Of a stretch of DNA of 64,000 nt, positions 32,886 through 41,014 are shown in pieces (the first letter of the stretch is position 1; each line of letters begins with the position of its first letter). Location: NCBI RefSeq assembly GCF_039831995.1, contig NZ_JBDOIO010000003.1:2604001-2668000 (forward strand). The letters are read 5' to 3'. The position numbers were made by a program, and so were the translations under genes. The stretch comes from Paenibacillus pabuli (GTDB lineage Bacteria; Bacillota; Bacilli; Paenibacillales; Paenibacillaceae). A model generated the notes under the pieces. It did no database searches. It was given only the letters and a program-made list of their open reading frames with translations, and was not told where the DNA came from.

Positions 32886-34817
32886 ATGAGTAATCAGCAA
32901 GGTAACCCTATTGAAATTCGACTTCAAGGCGGAGCAGTTCGTTCGTACGAGGCAGGCGTAAGTGTCGGAGAAGTGGCTTCGTCCATCAGCACTAGCTTGG
33001 GCAAACAGGCCATCGGAGGCATTGTGAACGGGGCAAACGTCGATCTGGACACGAAGCTGGAACAGGACTGTGAACTCGTCATCGTTACACTGGACAGCGA
33101 GGAAGGACTGTACCGTTATCGACACAGTACTGCGCATGTCCTCGCCCAGGCACTCAAGCGTATCTATGGTGCGGAACAAGTCAAACTGGGGATTGGCCCC
33201 GTCATTGAAGATGGCTTTTATTACGATGTGGATCTGGAGCATGCCTTGTCCATCAGTGATCTGGCTGCCATCGAACGGGAAATGAACAAAATTGTGCAGG
33301 AAAATGAGAAGATTAGCCGCCGGGTGGTTAGCCGTGCGGAAGCCCTTCGCTTGTTCGAAGAAATTCAGGACCCCTATAAACTTGAACTGATTCGTGATTT
33401 GCCGCAGGATGCGGAACTTTCGATCTATGATCAAGGGGAATTTTTCGATCTGTGCCGGGGTCCCCATCTTCCGTCCACTGGCCGAATCAAAGCCTTCAAG
33501 CTGCTGAATGTTGCAGGGGCTTATTGGCGGGGTGATTCGAACAACAAAATGCTGCAGCGAATCTATGGCACTGCCTTCCCAAGCAAAGCACAGCTGGACG
33601 ATCACCTGCACATGCTGGAGGAAGCGAAGAAACGGGATCACCGCAAACTCGGCAAAGAGCTGGATCTGTTCATGTTCTCGGAGGAAGCGCCGGGCATGCC
33701 CTTCTATCTCCCGAAAGGCATGACAATTCGTACGGAGCTGGAGCAATTCTCACGCGAGCTGCAGCTGCAGGAAGGTTATCAGGAGGTTCGGACTCCGCTG
33801 ATGATGAACAATCGTCTGTGGGAGCAATCGGGGCATTGGGAGCACTATAAGGACAATATGTATTTCTCAGAAGTGGACGACGCTACGTTTGCACTGAAGC
33901 CGATGAACTGCCCGGGTCATATGCTGATTTTCAAAAATACACTTCATTCCTACCGCGAGCTTCCCATTCGCATGATGGAGTTCGGCCAAGTTCACCGTCA
34001 TGAATTCTCGGGTGCCCTGAACGGCATGATGCGGGTACGGACATTTTGTCAGGACGATGCTCACCTCTACGTTATGCCGGAACAGATCGAGGAAGAAATC
34101 AACCAGGCGATATCCCTGATCGGACGCATGTACGATATTTTTGGATTCGAATACACAATTGAGCTGTCCACTCGTCCCGAAGACTCCATGGGCTCGGAAG
34201 AGCTGTGGGATCAGGCTGAACGTGCCCTGCAAAATGTGCTGGACCGGCGCGGCGTGAAATACCGCATCAACGAAGGAGACGGAGCCTTTTATGGACCCAA
34301 AATTGACTTCCATATTCTTGATGCACTGAAACGCAGCTGGCAGTGCGGAACAATCCAGCTTGATTTTCAAATGCCGGAAAAATTCGACCTCACTTACGTT
34401 GGCGAGGACAGCCTGAAACACCGTCCGGTCGTGATTCATCGTGCCATCTACGGCTCTATTGATCGCTTCATTGGCATTCTGACTGAGCACTATGCCGGTG
34501 CGTTTCCACTCTGGCTCGCTCCGGTTCAGGTGAAGCTGCTCCCGGTATCCGACCATTATGCGGATTATGCCCTGCAGGTTCAGAGTCAATTACGAGCAGC
34601 AGGCATTCGGGTTGAAACGGATTTGCGCAGCGAGAAGCTCGGGTACAAAATCCGTGAAGCTCAGATGGAAAAAGTGCCTTACTCGCTTGTACTCGGAGAA
34701 AATGAGAAAAACGCCCTGTCCGCCTCTGTCCGCGCATACGGCCAGGGAGATCAGGGCATTCAGAGCATTGAAGCATTTATCCAAGGGATACACGAGGCCG
34801 TAAAAGCCAAAGTCTAA
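32886..34817 (+). CDS. thrS: Threonyl-tRNA synthetase
   Basis: 643 residues from ATG 32886 (GGAGAGTGG before it). Charges tRNA-Thr. Domains: N-terminal TGS (about 8-70), editing domain with HSTAHVLAQAL (zinc His pair) and LCRGPHLPSTG, class II catalytic core (about 270-540) with zinc ligands in MNCPGH, QVHRHE and VIHRAIYGS, then the anticodon-binding domain (about 545-640). Length and order are those of the full bacterial enzyme. Controlled by the T-box leader. Paenibacillus and Bacillus often carry two thrS genes, so this may be the starvation-inducible copy (inference). Confidence 0.95.
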   Translation: MSNQQGNPIEIRLQGGAVRSYEAGVSVGEVASSISTSLGKQAIGGIVNGANVDLDTKLEQDCELVIVTLDSEEGLYRYRHSTAHVLAQALKRIYGAEQVKLGIGPVIEDGFYYDVDLEHALSISDLAAIEREMNKIVQENEKISRRVVSRAEALRLFEEIQDPYKLELIRDLPQDAELSIYDQGEFFDLCRGPHLPSTGRIKAFKLLNVAGAYWRGDSNNKMLQRIYGTAFPSKAQLDDHLHMLEEAKKRDHRKLGKELDLFMFSEEAPGMPFYLPKGMTIRTELEQFSRELQLQEGYQEVRTPLMMNNRLWEQSGHWEHYKDNMYFSEVDDATFALKPMNCPGHMLIFKNTLHSYRELPIRMMEFGQVHRHEFSGALNGMMRVRTFCQDDAHLYVMPEQIEEEINQAISLIGRMYDIFGFEYTIELSTRPEDSMGSEELWDQAERALQNVLDRRGVKYRINEGDGAFYGPKIDFHILDALKRSWQCGTIQLDFQMPEKFDLTYVGEDSLKHRPVVIHRAIYGSIDRFIGILTEHYAGAFPLWLAPVQVKLLPVSDHYADYALQVQSQLRAAGIRVETDLRSEKLGYKIREAQMEKVPYSLVLGENEKNALSASVRAYGQGDQGIQSIEAFIQGIHEAVKAKV

Positions 34818-34873
34818 CGTTGTCCATATGGCACGTTCACATGGATGTGAAATGACTTTTCCCGGATCATTTA

Positions 34874-34903
34874 CCGAAGTGAAGCACCCTTCCTACACTT
34901 CGG
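34874..34903. terminator. Hairpin between thrS and the convergent SDR gene
   Basis: CCGAAGTG (34874-34881) / CACTTCGG (34896-34903), loop 14 bases. No T-run, so function as a terminator is only likely by position. Confidence 0.4.
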
Positions 34904-34910
34904 CTTGGAC

Positions 34911-35777
34911 TCACTCCAATTTCTCATCAGGCTTCAGCCCGACTTGCTGTTCGCTCCATGTCCAGAAACGTTCAGTCACAGCATCATCCATGGCATGTGC
35001 CTTTAGCTTCTGTTCTTTCTTTTGGTAAAAGTATCGTCCTGTAATTCCTGCTACTTCCGGGCTGGTGGCCAAATAAATCGCCGTTTGTGCCCCGTCCTCG
35101 GGAGACAGGAAAAAGGGAAGCTTGCCGACAAAAGCCATGATACGTGTGCCAAAACCGGTATTGCGATCCACACCGATGCTTGTTCCGACCGCACCCGGAT
35201 GCAGACAGTTCACCGTGACCCGGCTATTCGCCATTTTACGGGACAGAGCACGGGTGAACAGTACGTTAGCCAGCTTGGACTGGGCATAGCTTTTGATCGG
35301 GTTATATCCCTGGTGCAGATGTGGATCGTCGAAATGGATCTTGCCTGCTTTGTACGCACCGGATGAAACATTCACGATTCGCCCCTGCTCCGCAGCCTTC
35401 AGAGGCTGGATCAAGAGCAATGTAAGCAGGAAGTGTCCCAGATGGTTAATGCCAATGCTCTGCTCAAACCCATCCGAGGTCTCCTGTCTCTTCAGCATAA
35501 CCACGCCGGCATTATTCACTAGAACGTCAAGCGTGTTGTAGCGTTCACGAAAGGATTGGGCAAAATGGCGGATACTCTCGATAGAGCCCAGATCGCACAG
35601 GATCAGTTCAATCGCAGTAGAGCCCGACTCACCTAAGGCCTCTTGCAGAGCCTGCTGTCCGCGCTTCTCGCTGCGGCAGGCCATAATCACCCTGTATCCC
35701 TGCCTTGCAAGTTGAATGGTGGTTGCGAGACCCATGCCGGAATTGGCTCCTGTTACGATCGCTGTTTTCATAGACAT
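34911..35777 (-). CDS. Short-chain dehydrogenase/reductase (retinol dehydrogenase-like)
   Basis: 288 residues from ATG 35777 (AAGGGAAG upstream). Classical SDR: TGANSGMG (cofactor binding, 8-15), CRSEKRG (Arg favouring NADP), NNAGVVM, NVSSGAYKAG with catalytic Ser, YAQSK with catalytic Tyr and Lys, CLHPGAVGTSIG. Length and pattern are those of retinol-dehydrogenase/WW-oxidoreductase-like bacterial SDRs. Substrate unknown. Convergent with thrS and divergent from the HEPN-like gene. Confidence 0.85.
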   Translation of the reverse strand: MSMKTAIVTGANSGMGLATTIQLARQGYRVIMACRSEKRGQQALQEALGESGSTAIELILCDLGSIESIRHFAQSFRERYNTLDVLVNNAGVVMLKRQETSDGFEQSIGINHLGHFLLTLLLIQPLKAAEQGRIVNVSSGAYKAGKIHFDDPHLHQGYNPIKSYAQSKLANVLFTRALSRKMANSRVTVNCLHPGAVGTSIGVDRNTGFGTRIMAFVGKLPFFLSPEDGAQTAIYLATSPEVAGITGRYFYQKKEQKLKAHAMDDAVTERFWTWSEQQVGLKPDEKLE

Positions 35778-35917
35778 CAGGTACTTCCCTTCTGAACCTG
35801 GGTTCGGTTGTTATTGGAAAAACGGGCAGCAGCCCTGCTTCCATGGAAAAGAGGAACTCCGAGAAACAATATGAGATAATGGAATAAGTACATCTCAGTT
35901 TCAAGGGGAGGACAGGT

Positions 35918-36415
35918 ATGCTGACTAAAGAAGATTTTAAAAAAATCAAAAAAGAAGCAAAGCTTGAAATCGGACTACTGGAACAAGAGTATCATGATAT
36001 GGGGCAGAGACTCGGTTCACCGCAGTGGGATCAACGTAAACATCGACGATACGCCTCACTCGTCATTGAATGCTGCTCCATTATTGAACACATGTTAAAA
36101 CAGCTATATCAGAGCGTCTACCAGAAAAAGTTTAATTCGACCGAGCTGATGAAGATTCCTGCCTACCGTGCACGGTCCAATATGGAAATCATTCAGGCTG
36201 AGTTGAATAAAGAACAGATTACCTTGAAACCTGGAAAAGAAAACATGGGTGATGCTCTCAGTCAGGTCTTCCAGGCGAGGAACAAGCTCATTCATGAAAA
36301 CTTCTCCTTTGACTCCATCGTCAAGGAAGGCATGCAGGCTGAACAAACCTTTGAAGCGATGCTGGATACGATCCGGAAGTACAGAAAACACTTAAAATAT
36401 CTTCGTCCAGAATAA
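35918..36415 (+). CDS. HEPN-like hypothetical protein (165 aa)
   Basis: ATG 35918 with GGGGAGG in front. Entirely alpha-helical and Lys/Glu-rich. Residues 50-70 (VIECCSIIEHMLKQLYQSVY) and RNKLIHENFS with Arg121 and His126 fit the Rx4H pattern of HEPN domains, which include RNases of toxin and defence systems and also non-catalytic helical bundles. No antitoxin-like partner is adjacent: upstream is a divergent SDR and downstream an MBL hydrolase. Family assignment rests on one motif and helical character. Confidence 0.55.
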   Translation: MLTKEDFKKIKKEAKLEIGLLEQEYHDMGQRLGSPQWDQRKHRRYASLVIECCSIIEHMLKQLYQSVYQKKFNSTELMKIPAYRARSNMEIIQAELNKEQITLKPGKENMGDALSQVFQARNKLIHENFSFDSIVKEGMQAEQTFEAMLDTIRKYRKHLKYLRPE

Positions 36416-36434
36416 ATGCCCTACCATATCATCC

Positions 36435-36471
36435 AAAAGGAGGTGTACCGGACTCGATCCGGAAACCTATG
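36435..36471 (+). promoter_or_regulatory. Distant Shine-Dalgarno with bridging hairpin
   Basis: AAAAGGAGGTG (36435-36445) is 25 bases from ATG 36469, too far for normal use, and no nearer in-frame start exists. CCGGA-CTCGA-TCCGG (36448-36462) lies between; if folded, it shortens the effective distance to about 10 bases. Confidence 0.5.
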
Positions 36472-37200
36472 AATAATCAGACAACAGACTTTACCGTGCT
36501 GCATCTCAGCATTCCCACGCCTTCAGGAGACAGCCCTATCTACCCGGTCATGCTTCGCGATGATGACGGCATCACCCTGGTGGACACAGGCATGATTGGC
36601 CAATTTGCCGGTTTGGAGTCCGCACTGAATAAGGAAGGCGTACAGCTGGCAGATGTTAAACGCATCATTTTGACCCATCAGGACATTGACCATATCGGTA
36701 ATCTGGGCGCCCTTCTGGATGCGATACCTGGACTCGAAGTCTGGGCACACGCGGATGAGGTTCCTTATATTAAAGGCGAAAAGCCCTTGATCAAGTTCAC
36801 GCCTGAACGCAGAGCCATGCTTCCCGAACCTGTGCTTGCCCAGGCCGATCAGCTCCTCTCCCAGCTGGCTGAGATCGAGATCAGCAGAGTATTGGAAGAT
36901 GGGGACATGCTGCCGCTTCAAGGCGGAATTCAGGTCATCCATACACCTGGACATACGCCAGGGCATATCTGCCTGTACTTCCGTGACTCGGAATTCCTGC
37001 TGGCTGCCGACGAACTGCGTGTCGTGGATGATGAACTGGTCGGGCCTGCACCGCCTGCAACACCGGACATGCCTGAAGCGCTGCGAAGTTTGAAAAGACT
37101 GACCGGCCTGAAACTGAACAAAGTGCTCTGTTACCATGGCGGCGAATACACAAATGAACCAAGCGCGCATATCGCCAAACTAGCAGAAAGCGCAGATTAA
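36469..37200 (+). CDS. Metallo-beta-lactamase-fold hydrolase (glyoxalase II-like)
   Basis: 243 residues. Zinc-site motifs: LVDTGM, LTHQDIDHIGN (HxxxDH), IHTPGHTPGHICLYF (His), LAADELRV (Asp) and CYHGGEY (His). Close in pattern to small MBL proteins of the YflN/glyoxalase II group. Substrate unknown. The unusual start region with a bridging hairpin suggests translational control. Ends 46 bases before a strong terminator. Confidence 0.85.
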   Translation: MNNQTTDFTVLHLSIPTPSGDSPIYPVMLRDDDGITLVDTGMIGQFAGLESALNKEGVQLADVKRIILTHQDIDHIGNLGALLDAIPGLEVWAHADEVPYIKGEKPLIKFTPERRAMLPEPVLAQADQLLSQLAEIEISRVLEDGDMLPLQGGIQVIHTPGHTPGHICLYFRDSEFLLAADELRVVDDELVGPAPPATPDMPEALRSLKRLTGLKLNKVLCYHGGEYTNEPSAHIAKLAESAD

Positions 37201-37245
37201 TTGGCAGGATCCATCTGCTATGTGCTTCCAAATATAAAGCAATCA

Positions 37246-37288
37246 AGGGGCTGTCCTAACGCCATGAACATGGCAGGACGCCCCTTTT
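37246..37288 (+). terminator. Terminator of the MBL gene
   Basis: AGGGGCTGTCCT pairs with AGGACGCCCCT, with an inner GCCATG/CATGGC stem, followed by TTTTTC. Strong. Confidence 0.85.
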
Positions 37289-37370
37289 TCTATTTTAACG
37301 AACAGGATCCGGGTTCTATTAGAAGCATGCCTGAGCTCCAATATTTGTAATGGAACCCGGATGCAGGAGC

Positions 37371-38576
37371 TCAACTCTCCGGAGTAAGCACAATGATGTG
37401 GTCGTCCCCATCCCTCGGAGTTCCTCGTCCGTCTCGATTGTTCGTTAGAATATATAACTTCCCGTCTTCTCCGGCAGTCACATTACGAATGCGTCCCCAC
37501 TCATCTTCAAAAATGGGTTCCACCTTCTCCACTTGTGTACCATCCTCTGACAGGGTAATATGCAGCAACTGCTCACCTCTCAGGTTAGCCGCAAGGAGTG
37601 AGCCCGCCCACGGTCCTTCCTCTATAAAAGCGACACCCGATGGTGCCCATGTATCGTCACCACTGTGAGCAAGCGGAGCCCGATAGGTTCCATTGTCATC
37701 CTCGTCTCCTTCAACTTCAGGCCAGCCATAGTTCTCACCTGCTTCGATCCGGTTAATCTCATCATAGTTACGCTGCCCGTGTTCGGTGGCATAGAGATAG
37801 CCATTATCCGGATTCCATGCAAGACCCTGCGCATTCCGGTGTCCCATGCTGTATACAGGGGAATTCGGCCACGGGTTATCTGCAGGGATCGATCCATCGA
37901 GACTAATCCGCAATATTTTGCCACCCAAGCTGTTCTGGTCCTGTGCCAGTTCCGGTTCATAACGTTCACCTGTTGTAATATAGAGCATGTGGTCCGGGCC
38001 AATTTTGATGCGGCCTCCGTTATGATTCGTTCCGCCAGGGATGTTACCCAGCAGTTCCTTGTCGATCACAGCTTGATCTCCATTCACTTTCAAACGCAAT
38101 ACCCGATTCGCAATCCCGCCCCCTTCAAGGTAGGAATGGTAGGCGTAGAGATAACCGTTATTCTCAAAGTCCGGATCTGCAGCCAGACCCAGCAAACCCC
38201 CTTCTCCCTCTTCATTGAACGGAGCCTCAAACGCAATAAGTGGTTCGGTTTGCAACTCTCCATTCGTAATGACACGAATGGTTCCGGGTCGCTCTGTAAC
38301 AAACATCCGCCCGTCCGGCACACTCACCAGTTCCCAGGGTGCATTCAGTCCAGTCGCCAGAACCGAAGCCTGATACGGAATAACCGCATTCTCCTGTGCT
38401 CCTCCCTCCCCGGCACTTGTATTATCATTGCCTCCGTTCGCTGTCTGTCCCTGACCTGTACCTTGTCCTTGCGAGACTTGTTTTGATTCTGTGGAAGGGT
38501 TATCTGAAGCACAGGCTGTCAGCAGAGCCATACTTAACAACGAAGCATATAGCGGAACATTTAATCGGTTATTCAT
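37371..38576 (-). CDS. PQQ-dependent sugar dehydrogenase-type lipoprotein
   Basis: 401 residues if started at ATG 38576 (MNNRLNVPLYAS), for which AAGGAG is correctly spaced; the upstream 33 codons have no support. A lipoprotein signal ends LLTACAS. After a Gln/Gly/Asn-rich linker comes a six-bladed propeller of the soluble glucose/sorbosone dehydrogenase family: VATGLNAPWELVSVPDGRM, GGLLGLAADPDF, PGGTNHNGGRIKIGPDHMLY, GHRNAQGLAWNP, ATEHGQRNYDEIN, GENYGWPEV. Outer-surface oxidation of an aldose is the family role. Whether the organism makes PQQ is not shown here, and many Gram-positive members have unknown activity. Confidence 0.8.
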   Translation of the reverse strand: MNNRLNVPLYASLLSMALLTACASDNPSTESKQVSQGQGTGQGQTANGGNDNTSAGEGGAQENAVIPYQASVLATGLNAPWELVSVPDGRMFVTERPGTIRVITNGELQTEPLIAFEAPFNEEGEGGLLGLAADPDFENNGYLYAYHSYLEGGGIANRVLRLKVNGDQAVIDKELLGNIPGGTNHNGGRIKIGPDHMLYITTGERYEPELAQDQNSLGGKILRISLDGSIPADNPWPNSPVYSMGHRNAQGLAWNPDNGYLYATEHGQRNYDEINRIEAGENYGWPEVEGDEDDNGTYRAPLAHSGDDTWAPSGVAFIEEGPWAGSLLAANLRGEQLLHITLSEDGTQVEKVEPIFEDEWGRIRNVTAGEDGKLYILTNNRDGRGTPRDGDDHIIVLTPES

Positions 38577-38884
38577 CATTTCATCTCCTTCTATTGAAAT
38601 AAGTATAGTTGAGCATTTTTGCATAAATTCAGTAAACAAACTCGAATCTCCCAAATGCTGCTGCGATATATTCACGGATAATTATTTTCAGTATCTGCAT
38701 CTTTATCTGTATCGGTTAACCATTTACAACGTCGTTTCGCCCTGTATTTACCCCTCCCCACGGTCGCCTAAACGGGTAAATGGACAACAACGAATATGGA
38801 CCCTGCGTCACTCCCCTTTGGCATTTTTCAATATTCTTCTATAATAGAAGGATAGAACGAACTGAAAGGTGGACGTATACACTC
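38577..38884. promoter_or_regulatory. Divergent intergenic region with ATTTACCC dyad
   Basis: No gene in 308 bases. ATTTACCC (38746-38753) and GGGTAAAT (38774-38781) form an inverted repeat with a 20-base spacer between the divergent sugar-dehydrogenase and peptidase genes. AAAGGTGG at 38866-38873 is the peptidase binding site. Confidence 0.35.
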
Positions 38885-39973
38885 ATGAATCTAAGCCCTT
38901 TATCCCGTCTGGAAGCTGATCTGTCTGCACAAGGATTGGATGCCATGCTGATTACAGATCCAAAACATATCTACTATTTAACTGGTTTTGCAAGCAACCC
39001 GCATGAACGTTTTCTCGGTCTTGTTCTCGCCCGCGGCGAGGAACCTTTGCTGATTGTGCCTGCCCTGGACGCTGAAGCTGCAGCAGCTGCCTCCTCGGTA
39101 ACCCATATCGCGACTCATTCCGATACCGATAATCCCTATGCATTGTTCGAACGTTATCAGGGACGTCTGGGCCGGATGGGTCTTGAAAAAGAATACGTCA
39201 CTGTCTCGCGTTACGAGCAGCTTAGCGCTGCCCTTGGTGCTGTCAACTTCGAAGATGTCGGCCCTCTGCTCCGCACACTGCGCGTTAAGAAGACACCGGA
39301 TGAAGTAGCTCGCATCCGCCATGCCATTCATCTTATTGAAGAAACCCTTCGCCAGGGGCTGTCTCATGTACGCACAGGCGTAACCGAGATTGAACTGGTA
39401 GCTGAAATGGAATACCAGATGAAGAAACTCGGTGCGGATGGTCCTTCCTTCGATACCATGGTGCTTACCGGACCCAAAACAGGCCTGCCGCACGGTACAC
39501 CGGGTGAACGCAAACTGCAGCATGGCGACTTGTTGATGTTTGATATGGGCGTATACGCAGCAGGGTATGCATCTGATATTACGCGTACATTTGCTTTTGG
39601 TGACATTTCTCCGGAACTGAAAACCATCTACAACACCGTGCTTGCCGCTAACGAAGCTGCCATTCGCGCAGTTAAGCCAGGCGTGGCCTGTGCCGATATC
39701 GACCGTGCAGCACGTCAGGTGACGGAAGATGCCGGATACGGCGAGCGTTTCATGCACCGTGTGGGGCATGGTCTCGGAATTGATGTGCATGAGTATCCTT
39801 CACTGCATGGACAGAACATGGATGTTCTGCAGGAAGGCACGGTATTCACGATTGAACCGGGGATCTATACCCCTGCAGGCGGAGTACGAATTGAGGACGA
39901 TGTTCTTGTTACAGATACCGGGGTTGAAGTGCTAACTTCCTATCCAAAAGAACTGCAGATCCTGACAGACTAA
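38885..39973 (+). CDS. Xaa-Pro peptidase (M24 family)
   Basis: 362 residues from ATG 38885; longer frames upstream have no binding site. N-terminal creatinase-like domain (LSRLEADLSAQGLDAMLITD, HIYYLTGFAS), then the pita-bread M24 fold with the metal ligands: Asp in LMFDMGVYAAGYASDITRTF (two), His in MHRVGHGLGIDVHE, Glu in FTIEPGIY and Glu in GVRIEDDV. Removes N-terminal residues before proline from peptides in the cytoplasm. Same length as Bacillus YqhT/YkvY-type enzymes. Confidence 0.9.
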   Translation: MNLSPLSRLEADLSAQGLDAMLITDPKHIYYLTGFASNPHERFLGLVLARGEEPLLIVPALDAEAAAAASSVTHIATHSDTDNPYALFERYQGRLGRMGLEKEYVTVSRYEQLSAALGAVNFEDVGPLLRTLRVKKTPDEVARIRHAIHLIEETLRQGLSHVRTGVTEIELVAEMEYQMKKLGADGPSFDTMVLTGPKTGLPHGTPGERKLQHGDLLMFDMGVYAAGYASDITRTFAFGDISPELKTIYNTVLAANEAAIRAVKPGVACADIDRAARQVTEDAGYGERFMHRVGHGLGIDVHEYPSLHGQNMDVLQEGTVFTIEPGIYTPAGGVRIEDDVLVTDTGVEVLTSYPKELQILTD

Positions 39974-39994
39974 TCTTTAAGGTATGAAATTAAA

Positions 39995-40034
39995 AATGAC
40001 CCGCAGAACCATAACACATGGTTTCGCGGGTCAT
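39995..40034. terminator. Terminator between convergent genes
   Basis: AATGACCCGC / GCGGGTCATT with inner AACCAT/ATGGTT; A-rich before and TCTTATTATT after. Serves the Xaa-Pro peptidase and possibly the convergent transporter. Confidence 0.75.
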
Positions 40035-40103
40035 TCTTATTATTAGACTTCTTACGTTACTAACAAGCATACTCGAATGGATACGAATTCAGACGAGATC
40101 CGA

Positions 40104-40799
40104 CTAAGCTTCATCCTTGAACTTGAAATTGCGCGCTGCATAGAGAAACGGCGTACCTACCGCGGTCAACACGAATTTGATAATGTACGTTGTCAGGAAG
40201 ATCTCGAGCCAGACATCCCATGGATAGATAAACGCAAATGCAATCGTGCAGAATACCAGCGTATCCACAAAGGAACTGACGATCGAACTGCCGTTCGTGC
40301 GAATCCACAACTGATTCCGTCCAGGCGCAACCTTGCGCAGCATACTGAACAATCGCACATCCAGGAACTGGCTAATGAAATATGCTGTCAGACTTCCGAG
40401 TGCCAGACGTGGCAGCAGTCCGAACAAGGTTTTCATCGAATCTTGGGCAAAGTCCGTCGGTGCCGGTTCGAAGAATATGACCATCTGCATCAGTACTGTC
40501 GTCATGATTAGCGTGAAGAATCCGAACCATACGGCTTTCCGCGCTTCACCAGATCCATACTTCTCATTGAGAAGGTCACTGGTCAGGTACATGCTGACAT
40601 ACATCGTATTGCCAAGCGTCAGTACAATCCCCATAATATCTATCGTTTTGGTCACCTGAATGTTGGCTATAACCGTAGCCACACCAATCCAGGCATATAG
40701 ACCCTTTTTACCGAACAGACGGTAACACAATAGGAAAAAACCATACGTTACGAGAACAAAAACTGCTCCCCAACCCAAATTAAACATAAATACATACAC
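40104..40799 (-). CDS. Queuosine precursor transporter (VUT/YhhQ family)
   Basis: 231 residues with about six membrane helices. Family blocks: NIQVTKTIDIMGIVLTLGNT, SDLLNEKYGSGEARKAVWFG, AYFISQFLDVRLFSMLRK, SSIVSSFVDTLVFCTIAF. YhhQ-family proteins import the queuosine precursors preQ0/preQ1 in bacteria. The start is GTG 40799, whose AGGAAGG is part of a preQ1-type riboswitch immediately upstream; ATG 40787 is the alternative. Convergent with the Xaa-Pro peptidase. Confidence 0.9.
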   Translation of the reverse strand: MYVFMFNLGWGAVFVLVTYGFFLLCYRLFGKKGLYAWIGVATVIANIQVTKTIDIMGIVLTLGNTMYVSMYLTSDLLNEKYGSGEARKAVWFGFFTLIMTTVLMQMVIFFEPAPTDFAQDSMKTLFGLLPRLALGSLTAYFISQFLDVRLFSMLRKVAPGRNQLWIRTNGSSIVSSFVDTLVFCTIAFAFIYPWDVWLEIFLTTYIIKFVLTAVGTPFLYAARNFKFKDEA

Positions 40800-40802
40800 T
40801 GC

Positions 40803-40843
40803 CTTCCTAGTTTTGATTACGCGGGATGGTTACGAACCGCGGT
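40803..40843 (-). ncRNA. preQ1-I riboswitch (translational)
   Basis: Minus strand: stem CGCGG / CCGCG enclosing TTCGTAACCATC, then TAATCAAAACTAGGAAGG. This has the small preQ1 class I layout: GGTTC in the 5' strand, CCATCCC on the 3' side, and an A-rich tail AAAACTAGG that folds into the loop and contains the Shine-Dalgarno. Ligand binding should hide AGGAAGG and lower translation of the precursor transporter. Identified by eye; gene context agrees. Confidence 0.75.
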
Positions 40844-40926
40844 CTGGCCTGGGGCCAAAACATGAATACTCTATCACATTTCCCTTCCTTTGAACAGCAC
40901 TAAATAACGTGAATCTGCAGGTCCCA

Positions 40927-40965
40927 TGCAAAAAGCCGCCCTACGGGTTAACCCGTAGAACGGCT
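40927..40965 (-). terminator. Terminator of tcyP
   Basis: AGCCGCCCTACGGGT / CCCGTAGAACGGCT, with TTTTTGC after it on the minus strand, 50 bases past the tcyP stop. Confidence 0.8.
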
Positions 40966-41014
40966 AATTCTCGCTTGTATTTGCTCATAAGCCAACTGGC
41001 TTATTGGATCAGGA

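Noticed and set aside
40104..40511. Plus-strand open frame of 144 codons at 40077-40511
   Set aside because: Antisense to the conserved YhhQ-family transporter; composition is that of a shadow frame.
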